From NCBI GenBank assembly GCA_016213845.1, contig JACQZN010000031.1, positions 62,001-126,000 on the forward strand: DNA of 64,000 nt. The letters are read 5' to 3'. The stretch's first letter is position 1. Each line of letters opens with the position of its first letter. The stretch comes from Candidatus Wallbacteria bacterium (GTDB lineage Bacteria; Muiribacteriota; UBA6191; JACPRK01). A program made the position numbers and the translations under genes. Below, piece by piece: positions 1 to 9,143 of this stretch. Below the pieces are notes generated by a model. The model was not told where the DNA came from. It searched no databases and saw only the letters and a program-made list of their open reading frames with translations.

Positions 1-113
1 CAGGCCACCGGCCCGCCGGCCGCCGCGGCCGGCTGCGGATCGCTCGCCGCCACCATCCGCCTGTTGAGCCGCCGGATCTCCTCCTGCAGCCTCGCCCGAT
101 CCACTCTGCACAT
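1..113 (-). CDS. Partial hypothetical protein, third gene of the STAND/patatin operon
   Basis: An open frame starts with ATG at 113 and runs off the left edge without a stop (37 whole codons visible). It begins 28 bp after the patatin stop codon on the same strand, so it looks like the next gene of that operon. The visible part is charged and probably helical (MCRVDRARLQEEIRRLNRRM) and turns into an Ala/Pro/Gly-rich linker. There is no strong ribosome binding site (an AAGG about 13 bases upstream is the best). No family can be assigned from this fragment. It could be a coiled-coil adaptor or a chance frame. Confidence 0.4.
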   Translation of the reverse strand, partial: MCRVDRARLQEEIRRLNRRMVAASDPQPAAAAGGPVA

Positions 114-141
114 CCGTCAGCCAGCCTTGCTCGCGCGACGC

Positions 142-2760
142 TCACCCGACGGGCGCCGCCCCGCGAAGATACCGCGAGAGCTGCCCTAGACGCAGATAAA
201 TGGGGTCGAAGTAGCGCACTTGCAGCTTCGCCGCCATGGCGAAGAGGAACCCGCCGATGAAGACCGCCGCCCGGCGGATGGCCCAGAGCTGCTGTTTGCC
301 CGCCGAGAGCACCGCGAAGGCGATCACGGCCGTCGTGACGGTCAGGAGAAAGGCCAGGCCCCAGCCGCCCTCGGAAACGTCGAGCCGGTCCACCGCGAGG
401 ATCGCGACCGGTCCGACGGCCGCAAGCATGACCGCCCCGACACATCCCTTGACGCGCACCGCCCGGTCCAGGTGCCAAGCCTTGAATGGCAGCCGACTGG
501 CGACCTGCAGGTACTCCAGAAGTTCCCGGCGCATGGGGGCACCGTCCCGCCAGGCTTCCTCGACTTGCAGGAACTGCCACGGCTTCTCGAGTGATCGGAT
601 GTCCTCTACCTCCATGACCTGAAGCATCAGCTGCCGCAGGAAGGGGTCAGCCTCGGTCATGCGATAGCCGCTGGTCATCAGTCCGTACGCCTCGACCTCC
701 CCGAAGCAGTCCAGGTCCGTGCGGATGGCCGACAGCGCCTTCTGCATGTCGCGCGGAATGCCGTAACTGGTCGGCCTCGCGTCGAGCGGAATCCCCGTTT
801 CGCCCCCGCCCGGGTCGTTGCAGTCGATCCAGTCGACGGCCGGCTCCTGGAGCTCGCGCTTGAGGTGGACGTACATGAGCCCCCGAGCCAGCTTGGCCTC
901 GACCCGAAGCTCTAGCGATTCGATGGCGTCGACCCGCACGCGCGCCTGCAGGATGTCGCTCGAGCGCATCAGCGGTGTCAGGAAGCCGCCCGCGGGATCG
1001 TCCTGGCTCTCGGTCTGGCCGGACGCGTCCGACAGCAGCATCACCGTACAGTCCTGCTCTAGGAGCCCGAACACCCCCTGGTTGTCGTGCACGCCGCCGT
1101 CGACTAGCCGCACGGTCTTGTTCGGGAACAGCCCCTCGAGCACGACCGGTTCGAAGAGAGCTGGCACGCTGGCCGAGGCGCCCACCGCTCGGCGCAGCGG
1201 GAATCGACGGTACGACTCCGGCACGTCCTCGAAGTGTGCGCGCCGCAGCTGGTAGTTGCAATCGATGTCGTTGCGGACGCAGGGGGGCTCGCCAAGCCAC
1301 CTGGGTGTGAACTGCCAGTTGTGTCCTGTGTTGAGGGTCGTGCAGTTGAGGATCAGCTCAGGCACCCGGGCGCGACGCCTCCAGTTGTCGAACCGTCTGT
1401 CGAAGTCGGGGGAGCCGCCCTTCGGCCGGATACGGAGCTCGTCGAGGGTGATGGGGCCGTTGCGGCCGCTCTGGCGCGAGATGCCGCGGCTCACCCTCGA
1501 GAAGAGCTCACGGTCGAAGAGCTCGGCCGCGCGCTCCGTCCTCGAGTAGGACGGGTCGAGCCCCATCCGAAGGTTGGCCCGGAAGTCGGCGAACGCCTGC
1601 ATCCGCACATTGAACCGGGTGCCCTCCAGGAACGCTCGCATCACGCTCTCGACGACGTCGATGTAATCCTGGCGTGTGATCTCGTCGTCCGACTTGCGCT
1701 CGAGCAGGCTCTGCACTTCCAGGTAGTACTGCGCGCCGACGATCGAGCCGCCCGAGACGCAGGAGACCACCTCGACGTAGCGCAGCAGATCGCACTCGGC
1801 CAGCTTGGCCAGGACACCGATGTGATAGAGCGACGCCCGGTACCCGCCGCCCGAAAGCCCCAGGCCCACTCGGCCGATCAGCGCCTCCTTCACACCCGCC
1901 ACGGAGTCCGCCATCAAGAGCTCGATGGCCTGGTCGGCGTGCGAGCCGCGCAGCTCCCGGAGCGTGCTGCCGCTGCCGCCCTGCAGCTGCCAGAGCCGGA
2001 TCATCTGCTGCGCCGTCGCGTCCTGTTGCCAGCGAGCTACTCCCTGCAGCCCCATGGCCCGCGCCAGCCACTTCGTCGCCGCCGGGTAATCCTTCGCCCC
2101 GAAGTGAGCCTCGGCCAGCGTCACCAGAAGCCACCAGTCCGCTGCCTCCGCTGCGCACTCCGCTTCGGCCAGCGGAGTCAGTTGAGCAATCAACTCCTCC
2201 CGTATGCGCGCCGCCTTCGCGCGCAAGGCGGTCCCGGACAGGAGCTCGCCCAGCATGCCCCCGGAATCGCTCGCGGTGAGCGCTTCGCACAGAAAGGCCG
2301 CGTTGATGCCAGTGTAGCCGCGGTCGCCCAGGCATCCGAGCTCGTGACCCTTCAGGTAGTAGCCTAGCGCCGACTCGAGGTGGACCTTGCGCGCGGTCGC
2401 CTCCCAGAGCAGCTTGTAGACGGAGCCGGCTATCCCCAGGGTCTCCTGATCCCGACACCCGGCGAGATCGAAGCTCGCTTCGAGCAACGCAAGCGCGTTG
2501 CTTGCCCTGACGGCCAGGGGGACATTCTGGTTCTTGTAGGTCGCCTGGACATGCTGCTGCGCCAGCCAGCTCTCGCTCTTCGTCCCGGCCAGCAATCGGG
2601 CTTGTCGAAAGTGCGCAATCAGCCGTGCCGCCAACTCGAAGTTGCGGCTGGCCTTCAGCTCGCCGACAATCGCCCGGACCTCGGGTTCCGTCTGCGGCAG
2701 AGGCTCCTCGCCGCGAAGCAGACGCATGCCCCTCTCGACTGGCCCGTGGTGCCCTTCCAT
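142..2760 (-). CDS. Patatin-like phospholipase with N-terminal TRAFs-binding/TPR-like region and C-terminal membrane helices
   Basis: The start ATG at 2760 has GGGGAGGG a few bases upstream; the frame is open 24 codons further, but without such a site. The protein has 872 aa. Residues about 20-270 are helical and resemble the TRAFs-binding (DUF4071) TPR-like domain (ETLGIAGSVYKLLWE, then YTGINAAFL). The patatin domain follows: oxyanion loop GLGLSGGGYRAS at about 299-310, nucleophile Ser in SCVSGGS near 336 (the first Gly of GxSxG is Cys), and catalytic Asp in LVDGGVHDNQG near 551. Two to three hydrophobic helices lie near the C-terminus, after about residue 770. Patatins hydrolyse membrane lipids, so membrane attack is the likely activity. 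It lies 94 bp downstream of the STAND gene in the same operon, suggesting an effector paired with a sensor. The domain calls are solid; the immune role is inferred. Confidence 0.88.
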   Translation of the reverse strand: MEGHHGPVERGMRLLRGEEPLPQTEPEVRAIVGELKASRNFELAARLIAHFRQARLLAGTKSESWLAQQHVQATYKNQNVPLAVRASNALALLEASFDLAGCRDQETLGIAGSVYKLLWEATARKVHLESALGYYLKGHELGCLGDRGYTGINAAFLCEALTASDSGGMLGELLSGTALRAKAARIREELIAQLTPLAEAECAAEAADWWLLVTLAEAHFGAKDYPAATKWLARAMGLQGVARWQQDATAQQMIRLWQLQGGSGSTLRELRGSHADQAIELLMADSVAGVKEALIGRVGLGLSGGGYRASLYHIGVLAKLAECDLLRYVEVVSCVSGGSIVGAQYYLEVQSLLERKSDDEITRQDYIDVVESVMRAFLEGTRFNVRMQAFADFRANLRMGLDPSYSRTERAAELFDRELFSRVSRGISRQSGRNGPITLDELRIRPKGGSPDFDRRFDNWRRRARVPELILNCTTLNTGHNWQFTPRWLGEPPCVRNDIDCNYQLRRAHFEDVPESYRRFPLRRAVGASASVPALFEPVVLEGLFPNKTVRLVDGGVHDNQGVFGLLEQDCTVMLLSDASGQTESQDDPAGGFLTPLMRSSDILQARVRVDAIESLELRVEAKLARGLMYVHLKRELQEPAVDWIDCNDPGGGETGIPLDARPTSYGIPRDMQKALSAIRTDLDCFGEVEAYGLMTSGYRMTEADPFLRQLMLQVMEVEDIRSLEKPWQFLQVEEAWRDGAPMRRELLEYLQVASRLPFKAWHLDRAVRVKGCVGAVMLAAVGPVAILAVDRLDVSEGGWGLAFLLTVTTAVIAFAVLSAGKQQLWAIRRAAVFIGGFLFAMAAKLQVRYFDPIYLRLGQLSRYLRGAAPVG

Positions 2761-2854
2761 CGTGCCCTCCCCGTTGCGCCCAGTGGTGGGGCCTGGCCGC
2801 TTTGTTGTCGCCGCTTTCGTGCCCCAAGGCACGGAAAGTCTACCAGGCCCCGGT

Positions 2855-5800
2855 TCACTTCGCAGCTGGAAGGGCGGGGAAAGTCGCCCGGTAAGTCACC
2901 GTCGGCATGTAGTGGCGCCACTCCTCGAGGGTGAAGTTCCGGTGGGCCACCCGCGCGGCGTCGGCCAGGAGCGCGCTCGACTGAAGTGTCCAGAGCCTTG
3001 CCGTGTGGTCGGCAGAGCCGGTCAGAAGTCGCATGCCGGCCGCGTCGAAGCACAGACAGGTCACGGGGCCGTCGTGCCCTCTCAAGAGGGTCGGCGTCGG
3101 TGTCTCCGACAGCAGCGATGTGCTCCAGACTCGGGCGATGCCGTCGGCGCCGGCCAGGCCAAGCCAGAGGTCCTTGGCGCAGAAATCCATCCCGTAAGCG
3201 TCCGCCCGACGCCTCAGGAGAACCTCGCGCTGCGGCTGGAACCCCGCGCTGAGCTTCCAGAGGTGGTGCTGCTGTTCGTCGGTCGAGCCGGCCAACCACG
3301 TGCCCGCTGCGCCGAACGCCAGCCCGACCGTGAAGCCACCCTTTCTCGGCAAGCTGCCAGCCAGCCGCGGCTGCAGCGGTCGCGACGTGTCCCAGAGCTG
3401 CACGTCCCCCGATTCTCCGCTGGCTGCCAGCCGTGCCCCATCGCGCGAAAAGTCGGCCGCGCCCATCCCCTCCAGGGCCAGCACCAGGCGCGGCGCGCCC
3501 AGGGAGTGCGAGCCTGGGCGCGCCCCCGAGGTCACGGCCGACGACGGTTCGCCGGAAGTCGCCTCCGGCCGGGTGTCGAGCCCCCAAAGCTTGAGCACGC
3601 GATCCCGGCTCCGCGTGGCCAGCAGCCCGCCGCGATTGGAAAACTTGACGGCGATCGCCGCTTCGTCGTGCGCCTCCCAGTGCCGCTCCACCAACGGGTG
3701 GCCACCCCCGAGCGAGAGCACCGCCACCGTTCCGTCCTGGAACCCGACAGCCGCACGCGTCCCGTCGTCGCTGAAGGCCAGGCACCCGCCCGCCCCGGCC
3801 GCGCCTTCGAACACGGTCGAAGGAGTCGACGGCTCTCTCGAGGACAGATCGAGCAGGTGCGCCGCGCGATCGCTAGCGCTGGCCAGTAGCCACCGCCCGT
3901 CGTCGCTCAGCGCTACAGCCCGCACGGGCGAACCGTTTGCCGAATAGACGACGGTACAGCGTGGGTCCTGGCCGGGCTCGAGCTGCCAGATCCTCACCGT
4001 CGCGTCGTCGGAGCCCGTCGCCGCCACGCGTCCGTCCCCCGAGAGCTCCACGCCGGTCAGCCGCGCCGTGTGTCCCCGCAGCACCTCCCGACGCGACCGG
4101 CGGCGCACCTCGTCCAGATCCCACTTGCGGGCCTGACCATCCATCCCGCAGGTGACGGCGCTCTGCTTGCCCGGGCAGAAGCGGGCCGAGGTAACGGCTT
4201 GCGTATGGCCTCGCAGCGCCGTGCTCGACAGCGCCACGTTCGACGCCTCCAGGTCCCAGAGCCGGGCGGTCGTGTCCTCGCTCGAGGTCAAGAGCCAGCG
4301 TCCGTCGGCGCTGAACTCGGCGGAAAGCACCCAGGCCTCGTGCGCCGCGAGCGCCACCGGCGCCCCTGCGAGGAACGCCCCGGTCAGCGGAAAGAGCCTC
4401 GCAACCGGGTCGAGCCCCGCCGCCACCAGCCAACGCGAGTCGGGCCCGAACTGGAGCAGTCGCACCGCGGCCCCCTGGCCGACCAGGGTCGTGACCGGCG
4501 ACGTCGGCACCGCGGCGACCACGCTCCAGAGGGCCAGCTTGCGGTCCAGCCCCCCGGTGGCCAGCGTGCGCCCGTCCGGCGAGAATGCGATCGCCGTGAC
4601 ACCCTCGCTGTGGTAGGAGAGCTGCCAGGACGGCTGACCGTGGTCGTCCGCCAGGCACCAGAGCGTGCACGAGCCGGTGGAGCTGCCGCCCGCGGCGTGC
4701 CTGCCGTCGGCGGCAATGGCGATCGAAAGCAGCGAAGGCATCCGGCCCGGAAGCTCGCGGGAGCTGCCGGTTTCGAGGTCCCAGAGCCGCGCCACGCCGT
4801 CGTCGGCTCCGGTCAGCAACCGTCGCGAATCTGGGCCGAAGGCCATCGATGTCACGCGGGCCGGATGGCGAAAGGCGAAGCCGGCGGAGGTACGTCCGCC
4901 AGGTGCCCAGACCCGCGCAGTTTCGCTCTGTCCGATCGAGGCGACCCACTTGCCATCCGGACTCCAGGCCACACCGGTCACCGCGTCGTCGTGGCCCGCC
5001 AGTATGCGGACGCAGTCGGGCTGGCTCCAGTCTGCCAGGTTCCAGATGCGAACTGTGCCGTCGTTGCCTCCTGTCGCCAGGAAGCGGCCCGTGGGGTCTA
5101 CTGCGCAGGTCCAGATCGCCCCCTGGCGGCACGGGCGGGCGGATGCGGCCGACTGCTCGAGCGCATCGCGCAAGGCCTGCTGCGCATGCGTCACGTTGTG
5201 CTGGGTCGGCAACTGGATGCTGTTGGCCTCGACCGCCAGCGCCAGCGCAAGGCCGAGCTCGCCATTGGTGAGCGCCAGGGACGATTGCGACGCCAGCCGC
5301 GTGGCGTGCGCGATCTGGTAGTTGAGGACTGCCTCCTGCCGCTCCTTCTCGGCCAGAGCGGTTGCCGCCACGGCGCGCTGCGTCTGGTCCTGGGCCTGGT
5401 GGTAGAACTCCAGCGTCCTCTTGCGGCTCACCCCCAGCGCCACGCTCAGCACGGCCAGCGCCAGCGCAGCCCACCGGAACCGTCGCGCCAGTCGTGCCTG
5501 CGACAAGGCCAGCTCGAGCTCGCGGCGTCGCTGCGCCTCTGCCAGAGCCGACAGGTCGTCGGCTCTCTTCTGGCTGGCGCAGATGTAACGCACTTCGGTC
5601 TCGGTGAGCGCACTCCGGTACGACTCGAAGTAGCGGTTGGCGATGGCCAGCGCAGACCCGGCCAACAGCGAGTCGGGGTCCTCTGCAGCCTGGGCCCACT
5701 CCTCGACGTTGGACTCCAGGTGCCGCTTCCAGAGCAGGAAACCGCGATTGTCCAGGAGCCAACCCTGCAGCCGGCGCCAGTGTCGCAACAGCGCCTCATG

Positions 5801-7594
5801 CGCGACACCGACCACCGGCGTCCCGGCCTCCGAGGTCTCCGTCACCAGCAGCCGCGCGGCGACGAACGCCTCGACGAAGGCCGCCGCCGCCGGCGTCGAG
5901 CAGACCAGCTCGCGCGCGACGCGGTCACCCGTCGCAGCCCCGGAGACGTCGAGCCGCACCAGGCGTCTCAGTACCGGGTCCATCGCCGCTTGCACCTCCG
6001 AGGCTAGGCCTGAGAAGACGTCGTCGGCGCGCCGCGCCAGCGCGCCCTCGAGCCCGCCAAGCTCGCTGAAGGCGTCGAGCGTGAGAGCCCCGCTCTCGTC
6101 GCGGTGCTCGTAGAGCTGTTCCAGGACGAACTCCAGGAGCGGTAGGGACTCGCGACTCCGCAACGCGGCGTTCAACAGGACGTCGTCCAGCCCCGTGAGC
6201 CCCGAGGGATCGCGCTCGAAAGTGAGGCCGGCCATCTGCGCCGGAAGCGTGATCATCTGCCGGATCTCGTCGGCCGAGGGTTGCGTCAGATCGTACTGGC
6301 CGCGCCCTTCCTTGAGCTCGAGCAGCCTGGGGTCAGACTGGAAGCGAGGATAGAAGTCGCTGCGCAGGGTGGTCACGACCCAGACGACCCCGCTCCTGGC
6401 CAGGAAAGCGATGCAGCCGATGAACGCGGCGCGCTGCTCGGGGGTGATCCACTCGCGGGTGTAGAGCTCCTCGAACTGGTCGACCAGCAGGGCCAGGCGC
6501 GCGGCGGGCGGCTCGGAGCCGGCGGGCTCCAGACCAGTTTCCCGTGCCAGCGCCGTTCGCAGTCGGGCGGTCAGCGCGTCTCGTGCGGCCGTCGCGGGGT
6601 CCGTGGCCGCGGCCTGGAGCTCCTCGCGTAACTGCTCGAGCGCCGTCACGTCGGCCGCCAGCGAGGGGAACGCCGTCGGCTGCACGAGAGCGCCGGCCAG
6701 GGCTGCCATCGGACCCGTGGAATCGTCTCCCGGCCGCAGCACCGCCCGCCGCCAGGCCGTGACGCCGGCGATCACGTCCGACTCGCAGAGCGCCGGCATG
6801 AGCCCCGCGCGCGCCAGCGACGACTTGCCCGAGCCGCTCATCCCGAGCAAGAGCAGAAACGCCCGGCCGGTCGCCGCCTGGTGCCGGAGCGCGTCCACGG
6901 CCTGCGAGATGGCCTGCGCTCGTCCGAAGAAGATGCGCGAGTGCTCGTATTCGAAGGCGGAAAGGCCGCGAAACGGTGACCCGCTCCAGGTCGACGCGCG
7001 CCGGACCGCGCCCGTTGCCCGCTCCGAGTACCAGCCCGTCAGCAGCGCGCGAACATGCGCCTCGACCGTACGGCCGAAATCGGCCGGATTCTCGAACTGG
7101 TGGAAGGCGCGCTTGAGCGTGCCATCGGCGTTGAAGAACCACTCCTTGAAGAAGTTGTCGAGCGAGGCCTTCTGCGCCAGCTTGTCCTGCAGGCCGGGGT
7201 CGTCCAGGTCTATGGAGAGCGGCGCGGTCTTCTTGTAGACCAGGAGCGCGGGCCTGTCGCCGCCTCGATCGCGCTGGCCGTCGAGGGCGCTCAGGAACTC
7301 GAACTCCGTACCCGATGCGTACGCCGAGCCGTCCGGCTTCTGGAAGCGATCGGGAGGCAACCGCGTCCCCAACCGCTTCCAGAGGATGCAGATCACGATG
7401 TCGCATGCCGCCGGCTCCAGGATCTGGTCCTGGAAGCTCGCACCCGCGTGAAGCGGCAGGTGCTCCCAGACGATCGGCACCACTTCGACGCGGTCTGCAA
7501 ACTCCTCGGCAAGCCGCCTCAAGGCCTCCGAGGCCGCCGCACGTTCGTCCGGCACGTCGCCCGGCGACGACACGAAGACCTTCACCACGTCCAT
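2855..7594 (-). CDS. DUF4062/TIR-like - nSTAND NTPase - WD40 repeat protein
   Basis: This 1579-aa multidomain protein opens with a TIR-like DUF4062 domain (VKVFVSSPGDVPDER at 4-18, to about 190). A nSTAND1-type NTPase follows: entry motif PFRGLSAFEYEHSRIFFGR near 207-225, Walker A GMSGSGKSS at 251-259, Walker B LALLVDQFEEL at 367-377, and a winged-helix/helical region to about 700. One hydrophobic segment lies at about 712-730, followed by a coiled coil. Some 14-16 WD40 units occupy about 835-1530, enough for two propellers. The C-terminal tail contains RNFTLEEWRHYMP, a motif common at the end of such STAND proteins. STAND ATPases are switches that oligomerise on a trigger and fire an effector; here the N-terminal domain or the adjacent patatin could be the effector. 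It is the first gene of a minus-strand operon. Defence is inference. Confidence 0.9.
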   Translation of the reverse strand: MDVVKVFVSSPGDVPDERAAASEALRRLAEEFADRVEVVPIVWEHLPLHAGASFQDQILEPAACDIVICILWKRLGTRLPPDRFQKPDGSAYASGTEFEFLSALDGQRDRGGDRPALLVYKKTAPLSIDLDDPGLQDKLAQKASLDNFFKEWFFNADGTLKRAFHQFENPADFGRTVEAHVRALLTGWYSERATGAVRRASTWSGSPFRGLSAFEYEHSRIFFGRAQAISQAVDALRHQAATGRAFLLLLGMSGSGKSSLARAGLMPALCESDVIAGVTAWRRAVLRPGDDSTGPMAALAGALVQPTAFPSLAADVTALEQLREELQAAATDPATAARDALTARLRTALARETGLEPAGSEPPAARLALLVDQFEELYTREWITPEQRAAFIGCIAFLARSGVVWVVTTLRSDFYPRFQSDPRLLELKEGRGQYDLTQPSADEIRQMITLPAQMAGLTFERDPSGLTGLDDVLLNAALRSRESLPLLEFVLEQLYEHRDESGALTLDAFSELGGLEGALARRADDVFSGLASEVQAAMDPVLRRLVRLDVSGAATGDRVARELVCSTPAAAAFVEAFVAARLLVTETSEAGTPVVGVAHEALLRHWRRLQGWLLDNRGFLLWKRHLESNVEEWAQAAEDPDSLLAGSALAIANRYFESYRSALTETEVRYICASQKRADDLSALAEAQRRRELELALSQARLARRFRWAALALAVLSVALGVSRKRTLEFYHQAQDQTQRAVAATALAEKERQEAVLNYQIAHATRLASQSSLALTNGELGLALALAVEANSIQLPTQHNVTHAQQALRDALEQSAASARPCRQGAIWTCAVDPTGRFLATGGNDGTVRIWNLADWSQPDCVRILAGHDDAVTGVAWSPDGKWVASIGQSETARVWAPGGRTSAGFAFRHPARVTSMAFGPDSRRLLTGADDGVARLWDLETGSSRELPGRMPSLLSIAIAADGRHAAGGSSTGSCTLWCLADDHGQPSWQLSYHSEGVTAIAFSPDGRTLATGGLDRKLALWSVVAAVPTSPVTTLVGQGAAVRLLQFGPDSRWLVAAGLDPVARLFPLTGAFLAGAPVALAAHEAWVLSAEFSADGRWLLTSSEDTTARLWDLEASNVALSSTALRGHTQAVTSARFCPGKQSAVTCGMDGQARKWDLDEVRRRSRREVLRGHTARLTGVELSGDGRVAATGSDDATVRIWQLEPGQDPRCTVVYSANGSPVRAVALSDDGRWLLASASDRAAHLLDLSSREPSTPSTVFEGAAGAGGCLAFSDDGTRAAVGFQDGTVAVLSLGGGHPLVERHWEAHDEAAIAVKFSNRGGLLATRSRDRVLKLWGLDTRPEATSGEPSSAVTSGARPGSHSLGAPRLVLALEGMGAADFSRDGARLAASGESGDVQLWDTSRPLQPRLAGSLPRKGGFTVGLAFGAAGTWLAGSTDEQQHHLWKLSAGFQPQREVLLRRRADAYGMDFCAKDLWLGLAGADGIARVWSTSLLSETPTPTLLRGHDGPVTCLCFDAAGMRLLTGSADHTARLWTLQSSALLADAARVAHRNFTLEEWRHYMPTVTYRATFPALPAAK

Positions 7595-7672
7595 CGGATG
7601 GGACCGACTCTACCAGACGATCGGTGACCCCGGGCACGAATCGGCAAATGGAAAGACACACCGATACGGGCG

Positions 7673-7702
7673 TTGCGCCGGGGGACGCGCGCGTAGTACA
7701 CT
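7673..7702 (+). promoter_or_regulatory. Candidate sigma-70 promoter for the metalloprotease gene
   Basis: TTGCGC at 7673-7678 and TACACT at 7697-7702 are separated by 18 bp and sit about 50 bp before the ATG at 7754. The site lies in the 159-bp gap between divergent genes. The same TTGCGC with 18-bp spacing recurs before the glycosyltransferase at 52000. Confidence 0.4.
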
Positions 7703-7753
7703 CGGCGGCTTTTTTCGTCGTGGCCCGGTGGGTCGCGAGAAGGAGGGGTCCGC

Positions 7754-9112
7754 ATGGCCCGAAATCGGATCGCGTTGCTCGTCTGTCTACTGTCGTGGGA
7801 CTTGGCTCAGGGAGCCGAGGATTTGCGCGCGCAGACGCGCTGTGCAGTGCCCCTGGTGATGCAGTCGCTCGGCAAGCTCGGGCTGGAGCGCCCGGTGCGC
7901 GCAACGCGAGCTGCCCGTCAGGCGCCGGCGCCGGTGACGCGGGAGTTCTGGGCCTGGGATCTGACGGTGATGCCGCCCGGCTTCCGGCGCGTGCCGACGA
8001 CCCTGCGCGCCGAAGGGCCCCGCGGATTGGTCTACGTGGAGGACGCGGAGTGGGGCAAGACTATCGACCAGGCCGCGGTCGATACCATTCTCGCTACCTT
8101 CGAGACCCGCACGCCGCGACATCCGGAGCTGGGGATTGCCGACGTCGACACGGCGGCCTTCGGGGAGATTCCGGCGGGTCTCGACGGCGACTCCCGCGTG
8201 GTGCTGCTCTTCGCCAAGCTCGGGCGCTTTCAGGGCCAGGGCTTCGACGGCTTCTTCAACGCCTTCGACACCATGACCGAGGCCGAGGCCTGGTCGAGGT
8301 ACGAGCAACATTCGAATGAGTGCAACGTGCTCTACCTGAACACCGACGGTAGCCCGCCGGCTTCGGACTACATGCTGGCGGTCGTCGCCCACGAGCTGGT
8401 TCATCTGCAGGCGCACCCCTACGACCCCGAGGAGATGGCCTGGGTAGGCGAGACGCTGGGTGAGGCGGGCATGCTGCTCTGCGGCTACGACACGGACCAG
8501 GCGCATGCCCGGCGCTACGCCTCCAAGCCGTCGACGCCGCTGGTTACGGAGCCCTACGTGAGCTACGGTGCCTGCCTGTTCCTGGCGGCGGCCATGGCCG
8601 ATCAGCAGCCCGCCGGATTCTTGAAGCGGTTGACTGCCGAGCCCTTGCAGGGCATGGCCGGCGTGGAGAGGACGCTCGAGAGCTTCGGCCCATCCGACGG
8701 ATTCGAGGGGCTCTACGAGCGCTGGGTGGCCAGCAACTACGTGACCGGCGCGGGCGGCACCGCCCCCGACTACACGTACAGCAGCGTTCACGTCCCGCAG
8801 ATGGCGGCGACGGCCGTGCCGGCTTCGGGACTGGCTCCGCTGGAAGGCCGGATGCAAGCCACGGGCGTCGTGTACCTGAGGTTCGAATCTGGCGGCGAGT
8901 ACACGCTGCGGCTGGAGAGCGACGGCCCCGCCGGGATGCGGGCGCTGCACCTCTCGTCGCCCGCCACGGCCGCCGCGGCCGCTGCTCCGCTGGCCTTCCA
9001 GCGCGCCCAACAGGCCAGCTTGAGCGTCGGCACCGGCGATGTCGTGGCCTTCTACGGGCTTGCGCCAGGCGTCTACAGGTATCGAGTCTCCGTGGCTCCG
9101 GCCGGGCACTGA
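7754..9112 (+). CDS. Secreted zinc metalloprotease (HExxH, M30-like)
   Basis: ATG at 7754 is preceded by AGGAGG at 7741-7746. The 452-aa product begins with a short signal peptide (hydrophobic core IALLVCLL, residues about 6-13, ending near GAE). The zinc motif HELVH is at 213-217, followed by WVGETLGEAGML, where a downstream Glu (near 233 or 237) could be the third ligand as in gluzincins. The arrangement recalls hyicolysin-type M30 or other extracellular neutral proteases, but family assignment is tentative. A C-terminal region of about 100 residues is beta-rich and may be a pre-peptidase-type domain. It is monocistronic, divergent from the STAND operon and convergent with the fatty acid hydroxylase gene. 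Expected in the periplasm or outside the cell. Confidence 0.75.
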   Translation: MARNRIALLVCLLSWDLAQGAEDLRAQTRCAVPLVMQSLGKLGLERPVRATRAARQAPAPVTREFWAWDLTVMPPGFRRVPTTLRAEGPRGLVYVEDAEWGKTIDQAAVDTILATFETRTPRHPELGIADVDTAAFGEIPAGLDGDSRVVLLFAKLGRFQGQGFDGFFNAFDTMTEAEAWSRYEQHSNECNVLYLNTDGSPPASDYMLAVVAHELVHLQAHPYDPEEMAWVGETLGEAGMLLCGYDTDQAHARRYASKPSTPLVTEPYVSYGACLFLAAAMADQQPAGFLKRLTAEPLQGMAGVERTLESFGPSDGFEGLYERWVASNYVTGAGGTAPDYTYSSVHVPQMAATAVPASGLAPLEGRMQATGVVYLRFESGGEYTLRLESDGPAGMRALHLSSPATAAAAAAPLAFQRAQQASLSVGTGDVVAFYGLAPGVYRYRVSVAPAGH

Positions 9113-9143
9113 CGGCCGGGACGGAAGCGCCGGCTTGCCTGGG

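Noticed and set aside
1234-2367. Long open frame on the plus strand antisense to the patatin gene
   Set aside because: It is the complement of a gene with clear patatin motifs, lacks a ribosome binding site and has low-complexity, Arg/Pro-rich translation typical of antisense frames in G+C-rich DNA.
4070-6007. A 645-codon plus-strand frame opposite the WD40 region
   Set aside because: It mirrors the repeated WD40 codons of the STAND gene and has no recognisable domain; its length reflects the high G+C content.
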